In this document: positions 17,051 through 24,606 of the stretch, in pieces | Position numbering within the stretch: the first letter of the stretch is position 1 | Layout of the letters: each line of letters starts with the position of its first letter | DNA from: Tyzzerella sp. UBA1042 | Lineage (GTDB): Bacteria > Bacillota > Clostridia > Lachnospirales > Anaerotignaceae | Length of the DNA stretch: 38,628 bases | Assembly: GCA_002316675.1 (NCBI GenBank) | Contig: DCDZ01000060.1 | Span: 16,097 to 54,724 of the forward strand | Direction of reading: 5' to 3' | Translations under genes and position numbers: made by a program | Notes under the pieces: generated by a model | The model's database searches: none | Told to the model about the DNA's origin: nothing | What the model saw: only the letters and a program-made list of their open reading frames with translations

Positions 17051-17779
17051 TCAAGCTCCTTCTTTGTTCTTATTTATCATCCGATTTTCTATGGTTCCTG
17101 TTTTCAGATCGATATATCTCACATAAAGGGAAATTTTATTTTCCTTGTTCAAATTTCCCCAAATTTCCTGCACAAAATCATCAATCCCGTCGGGAATTGC
17201 CACTCTCTCGGGTTCCCCTTGGAAAGTGGGTAAAGGATTGCCGTCACAGGCATAGGTGTGGAGAAAATGCCCTAAGCCATGGATAGGAGAAAACGCATAG
17301 GTATAACGGTTGCAGGCGCTTCCCTTTGCATCGGCACTTTTTAAAATGCTCATTTTATAAGAGAAGTCCTCCTTGCCGAAGGTAAGCATACCGCTGATTC
17401 TGGGTGTGAAATTGGGGGCATCCGGCTCAAATTCTCTTGCTTCCAAGGCTGCCTCAAAGGTTTTTCCATCCTTTAACCCACTATAAATGGTATCTGTCTG
17501 GTCCCCGTTGGTCACAATCAATTTGTTTTCCAGCCTTCTGATGGGCGCATAAATAATCAAAGACGGATCCTCAACCTTTGACGCATCAAAGGGCTGAATG
17601 AGCACTTCTTCGTCGTTTTCCAAAAAAACACGGTTTCGGCTGTTTTCACTGCGCCCCATAATAAAATACGCAACCGCCGCCTTGCTTCCGTCCGCCGTTT
17701 TTCCAATTACAATCCCTCTGCCAACATAAGGATTTTCTTTTACCAAATCCTTCATGGCGTCAATTCTATAAATATCCAT
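17051..17779 (-). CDS. purO: IMP cyclohydrolase, PurO type
   Basis: It closes the ring of FAICAR to IMP, the last step of the pathway. The 242 residues match the PurO-type family (IMP_cyclohyd), first described in archaea and unrelated to the PurH cyclohydrolase domain. Visible features are NPYVGRGIVIGKTADG, the YFIMGRSENSRNRVF segment (residues about 38-52), and RISGML in the middle. I choose ATG at 17779: AAAGGAAA lies upstream, and the start comes one base after the purN stop. An earlier in-frame ATG at 17809 would overlap purN. Its presence beside a transformylase lacking a cyclohydrolase domain gives it a clear job. I recognise the family confidently; activity in this organism is inferred. 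Confidence 0.88.
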   Translation of the reverse strand: MDIYRIDAMKDLVKENPYVGRGIVIGKTADGSKAAVAYFIMGRSENSRNRVFLENDEEVLIQPFDASKVEDPSLIIYAPIRRLENKLIVTNGDQTDTIYSGLKDGKTFEAALEAREFEPDAPNFTPRISGMLTFGKEDFSYKMSILKSADAKGSACNRYTYAFSPIHGLGHFLHTYACDGNPLPTFQGEPERVAIPDGIDDFVQEIWGNLNKENKISLYVRYIDLKTGTIENRMINKNKEGA

Positions 17780-17780
17780 A

Positions 17781-18389
17781 TCAATTTCCTTTCTGCAATC
17801 TTCGGGCAACCATTTCCACAGCCTTGGGTAAAAGCACCCACTCCGCTTCCTCCATCACTCTTTTCTGCAAAACCTCGGGGGTGTCCCCATCTAAAACCGC
17901 TACTGCCTTTTGTAAAATAATTTCGCCGCCATCGGGTATTTCATTCACATAATGCACCGTGGCGCCGGTAACCTTCACACCGTATTCCAATGCCGCCTCA
18001 TGTACATACAGGCCGTAAAACCCTTTGCCGCAGAAAGCGGGTATCAAGGAGGGGTGAATATTCACAATTCTTTTGGGATAAAGTCCGGTAAAGTCCTCAC
18101 TGAGCAAAGCCATAAACCCTGCCAAAACCACCATTTCAATCCCGTTTTCCTCCAAAATAGCCTTCATCCTCTGTTCATATTCTTTTTGAGAAGGAAATTC
18201 CTTTCTTTTCACAACAACACTGGGAATATCGTTTTTTTTCGCTCTGGTCAAAGCATAGGCCTTGTCATTACTGGACAAAACCAAAGCAATCTTTCCGCTG
18301 GGAATTTCCCCTCTTTTTTCCGCATCAATCAATGCCTGTAAATTGGTGCCGCCGCCGGAAACAAAAACCGCAATTTTTGTTCTCAGCAT
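17781..18389 (-). CDS. purN: Phosphoribosylglycinamide formyltransferase (GART)
   Basis: It transfers a formyl group from 10-formyl-tetrahydrofolate to GAR. The 202 residues have the formyltransferase fold: N-terminal VFVSGGGTNLQALID phosphate-binding region, catalytic Asn/His in NIHPSLIPAF (about 107-116), and catalytic Asp in NEIPDGGEI (about 145-153). The start is ATG, overlapping the purM stop by 7 bases. This is the folate-dependent form, so the operon needs 10-formyl-THF at two steps, which fits control by ZTP. Confidence 0.96.
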   Translation of the reverse strand: MLRTKIAVFVSGGGTNLQALIDAEKRGEIPSGKIALVLSSNDKAYALTRAKKNDIPSVVVKRKEFPSQKEYEQRMKAILEENGIEMVVLAGFMALLSEDFTGLYPKRIVNIHPSLIPAFCGKGFYGLYVHEAALEYGVKVTGATVHYVNEIPDGGEIILQKAVAVLDGDTPEVLQKRVMEEAEWVLLPKAVEMVARRLQKGN

Positions 18390-19423
18390 ATGACAACACC
18401 TTCCTCGGAAGCAACAATTTTACCCATGATATATGCGTCCTCGCCGTTTGCCTTCAGAATTTCCAATGCCTTCTGGGCATCCTCCTTCGCCACAACAACG
18501 CTCATACCAACGCCCATATTAAAGGTGTTAAACATATCTCTTTCGGGAATGCCGCCTTTTTTTGCAATCAAATCAAAAATCGGCAGAATCTTTAATGCAT
18601 TTCGGTCAATTTTTGCACCAAAACCCTTGGGAATACTTCTGGGAATATTTTCGTAAAATCCGCCGCCGGTAATATGAGAAACCGCCTTTACCCTTACCTC
18701 TTCAAATAATGCCAGCATCGGCTTTACATAAATTTTCGTTGGGGTCAGTAATGTCTCTCCCAAAGACTTGCCCCCTAATTCCGCAATGGGCGCCTTCATG
18801 TCTGTGTGCTCCACGTCAAAAACACGGCGAACTAAAGAGAAGCCGTTTGAATGCACACCGCTGGAGGGAAGTGCCAAAAGCACATCTCCCCCTTCGATTG
18901 TTTTCTTATCTAAAATTTTTGCTTTATCCACAACACCCACAGAGAACCCTGCCAAATCATATTCCTCTTCGGGATAAAAACCGGGCATTTCCGCAGTCTC
19001 CCCGCCAATTAATGCCGCCCTCGATTGTACACAGCCTTCGGCAACACCGGAAACAATGGCCTCAATTTTTTTCGGAAAATTCTTGCCTACGGCAATATAA
19101 TCTAAGAAAAACAAAGGCTTCGCCCCAACACAGATAATATCGTTTACACACATGGCAACACAATCAATGCCCACAGTGTCGTGCTTGTCCATCAAAAACG
19201 CAAGCTTCAGCTTTGTACCCACACCGTCGGTGCCGCTGACCAAAACCGGCTTTGTGATGCCCGTCATGTCCAGTTCAAACAATCCGCCAAACCCGCCAAT
19301 ATCAGACATTACGCCCGCTGTCATGGTTCTGGCAATATGCTGCTTCATCAGCTCCACCGCCCGGTACCCGGCTTCAATGTCCACACCGGCTGCCTTGTAG
19401 CTCTCACTGTGACTTTTCATCAT
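18383..19423 (-). CDS. purM: Phosphoribosylformylglycinamidine cyclo-ligase (AIR synthetase)
   Basis: It converts FGAM to AIR with ATP. The protein has 346 residues from MMKSHSESYKAAGVDIEAG. Hallmarks are the LVSGTDGVGTKLKLAF motif, GGETAEMPGFY and ITGGGFYENIPR. I choose ATG at 19423 (the next codon is also ATG) because AGAGGAG lies 8-10 bases upstream. The frame extends 41 codons further inside purF without a binding site. The chosen start still overlaps the purF 3' end by 20 bases, indicating tight coupling. Confidence 0.96.
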   Translation of the reverse strand: MMKSHSESYKAAGVDIEAGYRAVELMKQHIARTMTAGVMSDIGGFGGLFELDMTGITKPVLVSGTDGVGTKLKLAFLMDKHDTVGIDCVAMCVNDIICVGAKPLFFLDYIAVGKNFPKKIEAIVSGVAEGCVQSRAALIGGETAEMPGFYPEEEYDLAGFSVGVVDKAKILDKKTIEGGDVLLALPSSGVHSNGFSLVRRVFDVEHTDMKAPIAELGGKSLGETLLTPTKIYVKPMLALFEEVRVKAVSHITGGGFYENIPRSIPKGFGAKIDRNALKILPIFDLIAKKGGIPERDMFNTFNMGVGMSVVVAKEDAQKALEILKANGEDAYIMGKIVASEEGVVIC

Positions 19424-20864
19424 GTTTTTTTCTCCTCTCGCTGAGCTTGAATTCAAATCTGTTTTTATCCGTTTCCGTAGGCTTCTCCGTTGGATATTTC
19501 CCGTCAAAGCAAGAAGCACAGTAGCCCTCTCCGTTGGGTGTGCCAATGAGCATACTCAAGTGGTCTAAGCTTAAATATCCCAAGCTGTCAACCCCAATAA
19601 TATCTCTGATTTCCTCTATAGAATGATTGCAGGCAATCAAGTTTTCCTGAGAATCCACATCGGTGCCGTAGTAGCAGGGATATAAAAACGGCGGTGCGGA
19701 GGAGCGCATATGTACCTCCGTGGCGCCGGCCTCCCGCAAAAGCTTTACAATACGGGCAGAGGTCGTCCCTCTTACAATAGAATCGTCCACCAAAACAACT
19801 CTTTTTCCCCTTACCGTATCCGCAATTACATTCAGCTTGATTTTCACCTTGTCCTCACGTACCTTCTGCCCGGGGGAAATAAAGGTACGCCCGATGTATT
19901 TGTTTTTTATAAACCCAATGCCGTAAGGAATGCCGGACTGCCTTGCATAGCCGATGGCGGCATCCAAGCCGGAATCGGGAACACCGATTACCACATCCGC
20001 CTGCACGGGGTGCTCCATGGCAAGACAAGCCCCAGCCTTTACTCTGGCATCATGCACGCTTTTTCCCTCTACCCTGGAGTCTGGTCTTGAAAAATAGATG
20101 TATTCAAAAATACAGATGGTAGGTTTTACCTTATTACAATGGTCTGTAATGGTACGAATGCCCTCTTGGTCAAAAATAACAATTTCCCCGGGCTGAATGT
20201 CTCTGATAAATTTTGCTCCGACAACATCCAGCGCACAGCTTTCTGATGCCACAATATAACTGCCGTCGGCGGTAACACCATAGCAAAGGGGTCTGAATCC
20301 GTTCTCGTCCCGTACCGCAACCATTTTTGAAGCAGACATAATCACAAGAGAGTATGCCCCCTTGATACGGTTCATGGTGCGGTTCACCGCCTCCTCAATG
20401 GAGGGTGCCTTCAACCGTTCCTTTGTAATCATATACGAAATCACTTCCGTATCGCTTGTCGTATGAAAAATAGAACCTTGCATTTCCAATTCCTGTCTTA
20501 GTTCAAAAGAATTCACCAAATTGCCGTTATGTGCCAAGGCAAGCTTTCCTTTAATGTGGTTTACAACAATCGGCTGGGCATTGGAGCGGTCGTTGGCACC
20601 CGTCGTGCCGTAACGCACATGGCCAATGGCCATATTCCCTTCCCCTAAAGAATCCATCACTTGGGGTGTAAATACATCGTTTACTAAGCCCGCATCCTTA
20701 TGATAACGAAAAATACCATCATCGTTTACTACAATGCCGCAGCTTTCCTGCCCTCTGTGCTGTAACGCAAACAGGCCATAATAGGTTGTTGCTGCAACTG
20801 TGGCGGTTTCTTTGCCAAAAACACCAAATACACCACATTCCTCATGAATTTCATTCATACACAT
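19404..20864 (-). CDS. purF: Amidophosphoribosyltransferase (glutamine PRPP amidotransferase)
   Basis: It makes phosphoribosylamine from PRPP and glutamine, the committed step. The 486 residues begin with a nine-residue propeptide that is removed to expose the nucleophile C10 (EECGVFGVFG). The PRPP-binding motif VVLVDDSIVRGTTS follows in the second half. Cysteines in ICIFEYIYFSRPDS, PCYYGTD and CASCFDGKYP are in the places that bind a [4Fe-4S] cluster in the Bacillus subtilis enzyme, so an oxygen-labile cluster type is expected. The start is the first ATG, preceded by GAGGTG. It lies 38 bases after purC. Confidence 0.97.
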   Translation of the reverse strand: MCMNEIHEECGVFGVFGKETATVAATTYYGLFALQHRGQESCGIVVNDDGIFRYHKDAGLVNDVFTPQVMDSLGEGNMAIGHVRYGTTGANDRSNAQPIVVNHIKGKLALAHNGNLVNSFELRQELEMQGSIFHTTSDTEVISYMITKERLKAPSIEEAVNRTMNRIKGAYSLVIMSASKMVAVRDENGFRPLCYGVTADGSYIVASESCALDVVGAKFIRDIQPGEIVIFDQEGIRTITDHCNKVKPTICIFEYIYFSRPDSRVEGKSVHDARVKAGACLAMEHPVQADVVIGVPDSGLDAAIGYARQSGIPYGIGFIKNKYIGRTFISPGQKVREDKVKIKLNVIADTVRGKRVVLVDDSIVRGTTSARIVKLLREAGATEVHMRSSAPPFLYPCYYGTDVDSQENLIACNHSIEEIRDIIGVDSLGYLSLDHLSMLIGTPNGEGYCASCFDGKYPTEKPTETDKNRFEFKLSERRKKHDEKSQ

Positions 20865-20902
20865 ATTAGCACCTCGTCCATTCGCTCTGTATAGAAACCG
20901 GG

Positions 20903-21613
20903 TTATTCGCCCATCAAACGCTTTAATACCTCTTGGTAAGCATCCTCAACATGGCCCAAATCCCGGCGAAATCTGTCCTTGTCCAGCTTTTCTCCCGTTA
21001 CCGTATCCCAGAAACGACAGGTGTCGGGGGAAATTTCATCCGCCAAAACAATCTGTCCATCGGCGGTTTTGCCAAACTCCAGCTTAAAATCAATCAATTC
21101 AATGTTTGCATCCTTCAAATATGTGCTCAAAACCTCGTTAATTTTAAAGGAGTATTTTGCAATTAAATCAAGCTCCTCCTTTGTGGCAAAGTCCATTGCC
21201 AAAATGTGATATTCGTTTACAATAGGGTCACCCAATTCATCGTTTTTATAACAGTATTCCAATACTGTACATTTCATTTTTGTGCCTTCCTCCAGGCCAA
21301 GACGCTTGGCAAGAGAACCTGCGGCAATATTTCTAACAATCACCTCAAGGGGTACAATGGTCACTTTTCTCACAACGGTTTCTCTGTCGGAAAGCTCTTC
21401 CACAAAATGGGTGGGAATGCCGCTTTTTTCCAAAAGCTTCATTAAATGGTTCGTCACCCGGTTGTTAATGGCTCCCTTCCCCATAATGGTACCCTTTTTC
21501 AGCCCATTAAATGCCGTTGCATCATCCTTGTAGGCTACAATGCAGAAATTTTCGTTGTCGGTTGCGTATACCTTTTTTGCCTTGCCTTCATACATCTGAA
21601 CTGTTTTTTCCAT
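20903..21613 (-). CDS. purC: SAICAR synthetase (phosphoribosylaminoimidazole-succinocarboxamide synthase)
   Basis: It joins aspartate to CAIR using ATP. The 236 residues are the normal bacterial length. They show the N-terminal MYEGKAKKVYAT nucleotide-binding hairpin, VRNIAAGSLAKRLG in the centre, ELIDFKLEFGK, and the DEISPDTCRFWD signature near residue 190. The start is ATG after TTAGGAGGAATTAGGGATC. It is the second gene of the operon, directly after purE, whose product CAIR is its substrate. Confidence 0.97.
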   Translation of the reverse strand: MEKTVQMYEGKAKKVYATDNENFCIVAYKDDATAFNGLKKGTIMGKGAINNRVTNHLMKLLEKSGIPTHFVEELSDRETVVRKVTIVPLEVIVRNIAAGSLAKRLGLEEGTKMKCTVLEYCYKNDELGDPIVNEYHILAMDFATKEELDLIAKYSFKINEVLSTYLKDANIELIDFKLEFGKTADGQIVLADEISPDTCRFWDTVTGEKLDKDRFRRDLGHVEDAYQEVLKRLMGE

Positions 21614-21681
21614 GATCCCTAATTCCTCCTAAAAGAATCTTCTTTTTCCCTTTTGCCTTGTTGATTTTTTCAACAATACCT

Positions 21682-22176
21682 TTACTTGTTATATTTACCC
21701 GCCAGTTTGCGGTCTTTTTCCAATATTTTCTTTGCATTTTCTTTTCTTGCTTCAGAAAGCTTTTCAGCCAAAGCGTCCTCTGTCACAGCCAAAATCTGCA
21801 TTGCCAGTAGCGCCGCATTCTCCGCACCGTCAATGGCAACGGTAGCCACAGGCATACCTGCGGGCATCTGCACAGTAGACAGAAGGGCATCCAAACCATC
21901 CAGCGTAGAAGATTTCATGGGGATTCCAATCACAGGAAGGGTTGTATTCGCTGCCATGGCCCCTGCCAAATGGGCAGCCTTTCCCGCCGCCGCAATGATT
22001 GCGCCAAATCCGTTTTCTCGGGCACTCATTGCAAAAACCCTTGCTTCTTCCGGTGTTCTATGGGCAGAATAAATATGCACCTCAAAGGGCACGCCATACT
22101 TGTCCAATGTTGTCAATGCCTTTTCCACCACGGGAAAATCACTGTCACTGCCCATAAGAATCGCTATTTTTTTCAT
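21682..22176 (-). CDS. purE: N5-carboxyaminoimidazole ribonucleotide mutase / AIR carboxylase PurE
   Basis: It moves or adds the carboxyl group to give CAIR. The protein has 164 residues from MKKIAILMGSDSDFPVV, with phosphate-binding GSDSD and the YSAHRTPEEA catalytic segment. I choose ATG at 22176 because TTAGGAGGTTATCC sits in front. The longer frame up to 22350 runs through the riboswitch and is not real. No purK lies in this operon. Either PurK is elsewhere or this PurE works directly with CO2 (class II); I cannot decide by eye. It is the first gene behind the ZTP riboswitch. Confidence 0.95.
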   Translation of the reverse strand: MKKIAILMGSDSDFPVVEKALTTLDKYGVPFEVHIYSAHRTPEEARVFAMSARENGFGAIIAAAGKAAHLAGAMAANTTLPVIGIPMKSSTLDGLDALLSTVQMPAGMPVATVAIDGAENAALLAMQILAVTEDALAEKLSEARKENAKKILEKDRKLAGKYNK

Positions 22177-22216
22177 GGATAACCTCCTAATGATTAAAAA
22201 ATATAATGATTTGAAC

Positions 22217-22261
22217 AAAAAAAGGGCATTCCTATTCCTTGAGTTAGAAACAGGACTGCCC
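22217..22261 (-). terminator. Riboswitch expression platform: terminator before purE
   Basis: GGGCA (22261-22257) pairs with TGCCC (22228-22224), extended by CCT/AGG and TTTC/GGAA pairs, followed by seven T's. The 5' strand uses the GGGC of the aptamer's conserved CTGGGC. Ligand binding that holds this GGGC in the aptamer should therefore stop the terminator forming and turn the operon on. Confidence 0.85.
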
Positions 22262-22404
22262 AGACGGTCGACAGAAGCAGTATTCTCTCCCGATTTTTTA
22301 CTCATCGGGTCAGCGTAATAAAACGCTAAAATCTTCCTAACTGCTTTCATTCAGGCTTTTTATTCCCTTGTGGTTTCCCACTGATCCGTCAGTTACAAAA
22401 AGCC
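22254..22404 (-). ncRNA. ZTP (pfl) riboswitch aptamer upstream of the purine operon
   Basis: On the minus strand P1 is GGCTTTTT with AAAAAGCC, enclosing the conserved CTGACGG segment, P2 (GTGG-GAAA-CCAC) and AAGGGAAT. After a long linker comes GACCGTCTGGGCAGTC, the conserved P3 region. GACGG in the first domain can pair with CCGTC of the second, as in the known pseudoknot. The linker folds by itself (AGCGT/ACGCT and CCCGAT/ATCGGG hairpins inside a GAAAGCAGT/ACTGCTTC stem), consistent with the variable linkers of this class. ZTP accumulates when 10-formyl-THF is short, and the gene content downstream (two formyl-THF steps) fits. Confidence 0.88.
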
Positions 22405-22422
22405 ACTTAAATTGACACCCTA

Positions 22423-22452
22423 AGTCTAACACAAAGAATTTGTTTCTGTCAA
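22423..22452 (-). promoter_or_regulatory. Promoter of the purine operon
   Basis: On the minus strand a perfect -35 TTGACA (22452-22447) and -10 TAGACT (22428-22423) are 18 bases apart. The start would lie close to 22415, just before riboswitch helix P1. Confidence 0.7.
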
Positions 22453-22486
22453 TTCAGCCGATCTAAAAACCCATGAAATAATTTTC

Positions 22487-22515
22487 TTGACACATTAAAA
22501 ACCATATGCTATACT
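22487..22515 (+). promoter_or_regulatory. Promoter of the pyrimidine operon
   Basis: TTGACA and TATACT are separated by exactly 17 bases, a near-consensus sigma-A promoter. The leader to the pyrC TTG is only about 50 bases, with no PyrR-type attenuator visible. It is divergent from the purine promoter, the two -35 boxes lying 34 bases apart. Confidence 0.85.
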
Positions 22516-22574
22516 ACTGACAATTTGTAAAGAAATACTTGCCGCCATCATGAAATAGAAAGGAGCTGATTCGA

Positions 22575-23843
22575 TTGAACTACATTTTACCAAACATTAC
22601 AGTGTTTGATCAAGGTAGATTCGTCAATTCCAACATATTTATTACCGATGGTCTCATTTCTAAAATTTCCGCAACAACGCCTTCCTATTCTTCCGATACA
22701 CTTGTTGATATGGAAGGTTGCTTTGTATTTCCCGGTTTTATTGATGTTCATGTACATCTAAGAGAACCGGGATTTTTTTATAAAGAGACTATCAAAACAG
22801 GCACAAAAGCAGCCGCCCGGGGAGGCTATACCACCGTTTGCGCCATGCCCAACCTTTCCCCCACGCCAGATTGTAAAAAAAACCTTTTACCCCAGCTGGA
22901 GCTCATCAAAAAGGATGCCTGCATTCATGTCTGGCCCTATGGAACCATTTCTGTGGGAGAGCAAGGGGAAGCCTTTGCTGCATATGATGAAATCACCGAT
23001 GAGGTATGCGCCTTCAGCGATGATGGACGAGGTGTGCAAAATGATGATTTTATGCGCGCCGCCATGAAAAAAATCAGTAAATACGGCAAAATCATCGCCG
23101 CCCACTGCGAGGATAACACATTGCTCCGCGGCGGCTATATCCACGATGGGGAATATGCCGCAAGCCATGGGCATAAAGGCATCTCCTCCGCCAGTGAATG
23201 GAAGCAAGTAGAACGTGATTTGGCATTGGTAAAAGAAACGGGCTGCAAATATCACGTTTGTCACGTTTCCACCAAGGAATCCGTAGCTTTGATCCGCAAG
23301 GCCAAAGCCCATGGCGTAGATGTCACCTGCGAAACAGGCCCCCATTATTTAGTGATGAATGACCAAATGCTCCAAGAGGACGGCCGGTTTAAAATGAACC
23401 CTCCCATTCGCAGCGAAGAGGATCGGCAGGCATTAATAGAAGGCATACTGGATGGCACCATAGATATGGTTGCCACCGACCATGCCCCCCATTCCAGCGA
23501 GGAAAAATCCAAGGGTCTGCAGGGCAGTATGATGGGCATTGTGGGCTTAGAGACGGCCTTCCCCGTATTGTATACAGAACTGGTAAAAACAGGCATACTT
23601 TCCTTGGAAAAATTAATTGATCTCCTCCATACGAACTCAAGGAAACGCTTTGGCATCGGCACCCCGTTGGCGGTTGGACAACCTGCAAACCTGACCGTAT
23701 TCGATTTAAAGAAACAGTATACAATAAACCCGGAAGACTTTCTCTCCATGGGTAGAAGTACCCCTTTTGCCGGAAAAGAGGTTTGGAGTGCTTGTAAGCT
23801 GACCCTTTGCGACGGAAAAATCGCTTATCAGGAACAAAAATAA
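22575..23843 (+). CDS. pyrC: Dihydroorotase
   Basis: It cyclises carbamoyl aspartate to dihydroorotate. The 422 residues fit the long (type I) dihydroorotase of the amidohydrolase family. The first metal-binding pair H59/H61 sits in DVHVHLREPG, and TDHAPHSSEEK (catalytic Asp and loop) comes late. The start is TTG at 22575 with AAAGGAG nine bases upstream; no better ATG lies nearby. It heads the pyrimidine operon, ahead of pyrK. Type I enzymes are often tied to PyrB in a complex, and pyrB is present further down. Confidence 0.96.
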   Translation: MNYILPNITVFDQGRFVNSNIFITDGLISKISATTPSYSSDTLVDMEGCFVFPGFIDVHVHLREPGFFYKETIKTGTKAAARGGYTTVCAMPNLSPTPDCKKNLLPQLELIKKDACIHVWPYGTISVGEQGEAFAAYDEITDEVCAFSDDGRGVQNDDFMRAAMKKISKYGKIIAAHCEDNTLLRGGYIHDGEYAASHGHKGISSASEWKQVERDLALVKETGCKYHVCHVSTKESVALIRKAKAHGVDVTCETGPHYLVMNDQMLQEDGRFKMNPPIRSEEDRQALIEGILDGTIDMVATDHAPHSSEEKSKGLQGSMMGIVGLETAFPVLYTELVKTGILSLEKLIDLLHTNSRKRFGIGTPLAVGQPANLTVFDLKKQYTINPEDFLSMGRSTPFAGKEVWSACKLTLCDGKIAYQEQK

Positions 23844-23851
23844 AAATCAAA

Positions 23852-23874
23852 CCCCCTAAGGAGGGCTTTTTTTG
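23852..23874 (+). promoter_or_regulatory. Small hairpin, U-run and TTG start at the pyrC-pyrK junction
   Basis: CCCCCTAAGGAGGG can fold into a short stem that hides the pyrK Shine-Dalgarno AAGGAGGG. It is followed by C and seven T's, the last two of which belong to the TTG start codon. This looks like a miniature terminator fused to the translation start. The stem is short, and a bulge is needed, so any control role is uncertain. Confidence 0.35.
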
Positions 23875-24606
23875 AAACAATCCATCTATACCATCATAAA
23901 AAACGAACCACTCACAAGCGCAGTCTATCGCATGGTGCTTGCAGGAGATACCTCAGCCATCACAAAGGCAGGACAATTTATTAATATAAAGCTGGAGGGG
24001 CTTTTTTTGCGCCGCCCCATTTCCGTCTGTGATTATGACGAAAAAACAATTACCATTTTATATAAAATCGTGGGTAAAGGCACAGCCGCCATGGAAAAAA
24101 TGCCGCCCCAAACCCATCTGGATGTTCTGACCGGCTTGGGAAATGGGTATGATACCGCAAAAAGCGGATCTGCACCCCTGCTCATCGGCGGCGGCGTGGG
24201 CGTTCCCCCCATGTATCGTTTGGCAAAGGAACTCCTTGCCCAGGGAAAAATCCCAACGATAATCCTCGGCTTCAATACAAAAGAGGAAGCCTTTTATGTA
24301 GAAGAATTCACACAGCTTGGCGTAAAGGTAATGGTTGCCACTGCCGATGGAAGCTTGGGCACAAAGGGCTTTGTCACCGACATCGTAAAAACCCTTTCCG
24401 AATATACTTATTTTTACACCTGCGGCCCCGAGCCCATGCTCAAAGCCCTGTCTGCCTGCACCTTAACCAGCGGTCAGCTTAGCTTTGAGGAGCGTATGGG
24501 CTGCGGCTTCGGGGCCTGCATGGGCTGCTCCTGTGCAACAAAATACGGCAATAAACGTATTTGCAAGGAAGGCCCCATTTTGGAAAAGGAGGAAATTCTA
24601 TGGTAA
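23872..24606 (+). CDS. pyrK: Dihydroorotate dehydrogenase B, electron-transfer subunit
   Basis: It carries electrons from PyrD's FMN through a [2Fe-2S] cluster and FAD to NAD+. The 244 residues contain the FAD-binding RRPIS (47-51), the NAD-binding GGGVGVPP (106-113) and the cluster cysteines C211, C216, C219 and C231 near the C-terminus. The start is TTG at 23872 after AAGGAGGG, inside a run of T's. Its 3' end overlaps pyrD by 7 bases. Its presence shows that the PyrD here is the NAD-linked class 1B enzyme. Confidence 0.96.
   Translation: MKQSIYTIIKNEPLTSAVYRMVLAGDTSAITKAGQFINIKLEGLFLRRPISVCDYDEKTITILYKIVGKGTAAMEKMPPQTHLDVLTGLGNGYDTAKSGSAPLLIGGGVGVPPMYRLAKELLAQGKIPTIILGFNTKEEAFYVEEFTQLGVKVMVATADGSLGTKGFVTDIVKTLSEYTYFYTCGPEPMLKALSACTLTSGQLSFEERMGCGFGACMGCSCATKYGNKRICKEGPILEKEEILW

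Noticed and set aside
22177..22350. N-terminal extension of PurE by 58 residues
   Set aside because: It runs through the riboswitch and its terminator; ATG at 22176 has an excellent AGGAGG site.
22516..22574. PyrR-type attenuator in the pyrC leader
   Set aside because: The leader is only about 50 bases and contains neither an anti-antiterminator motif nor a terminator stem.
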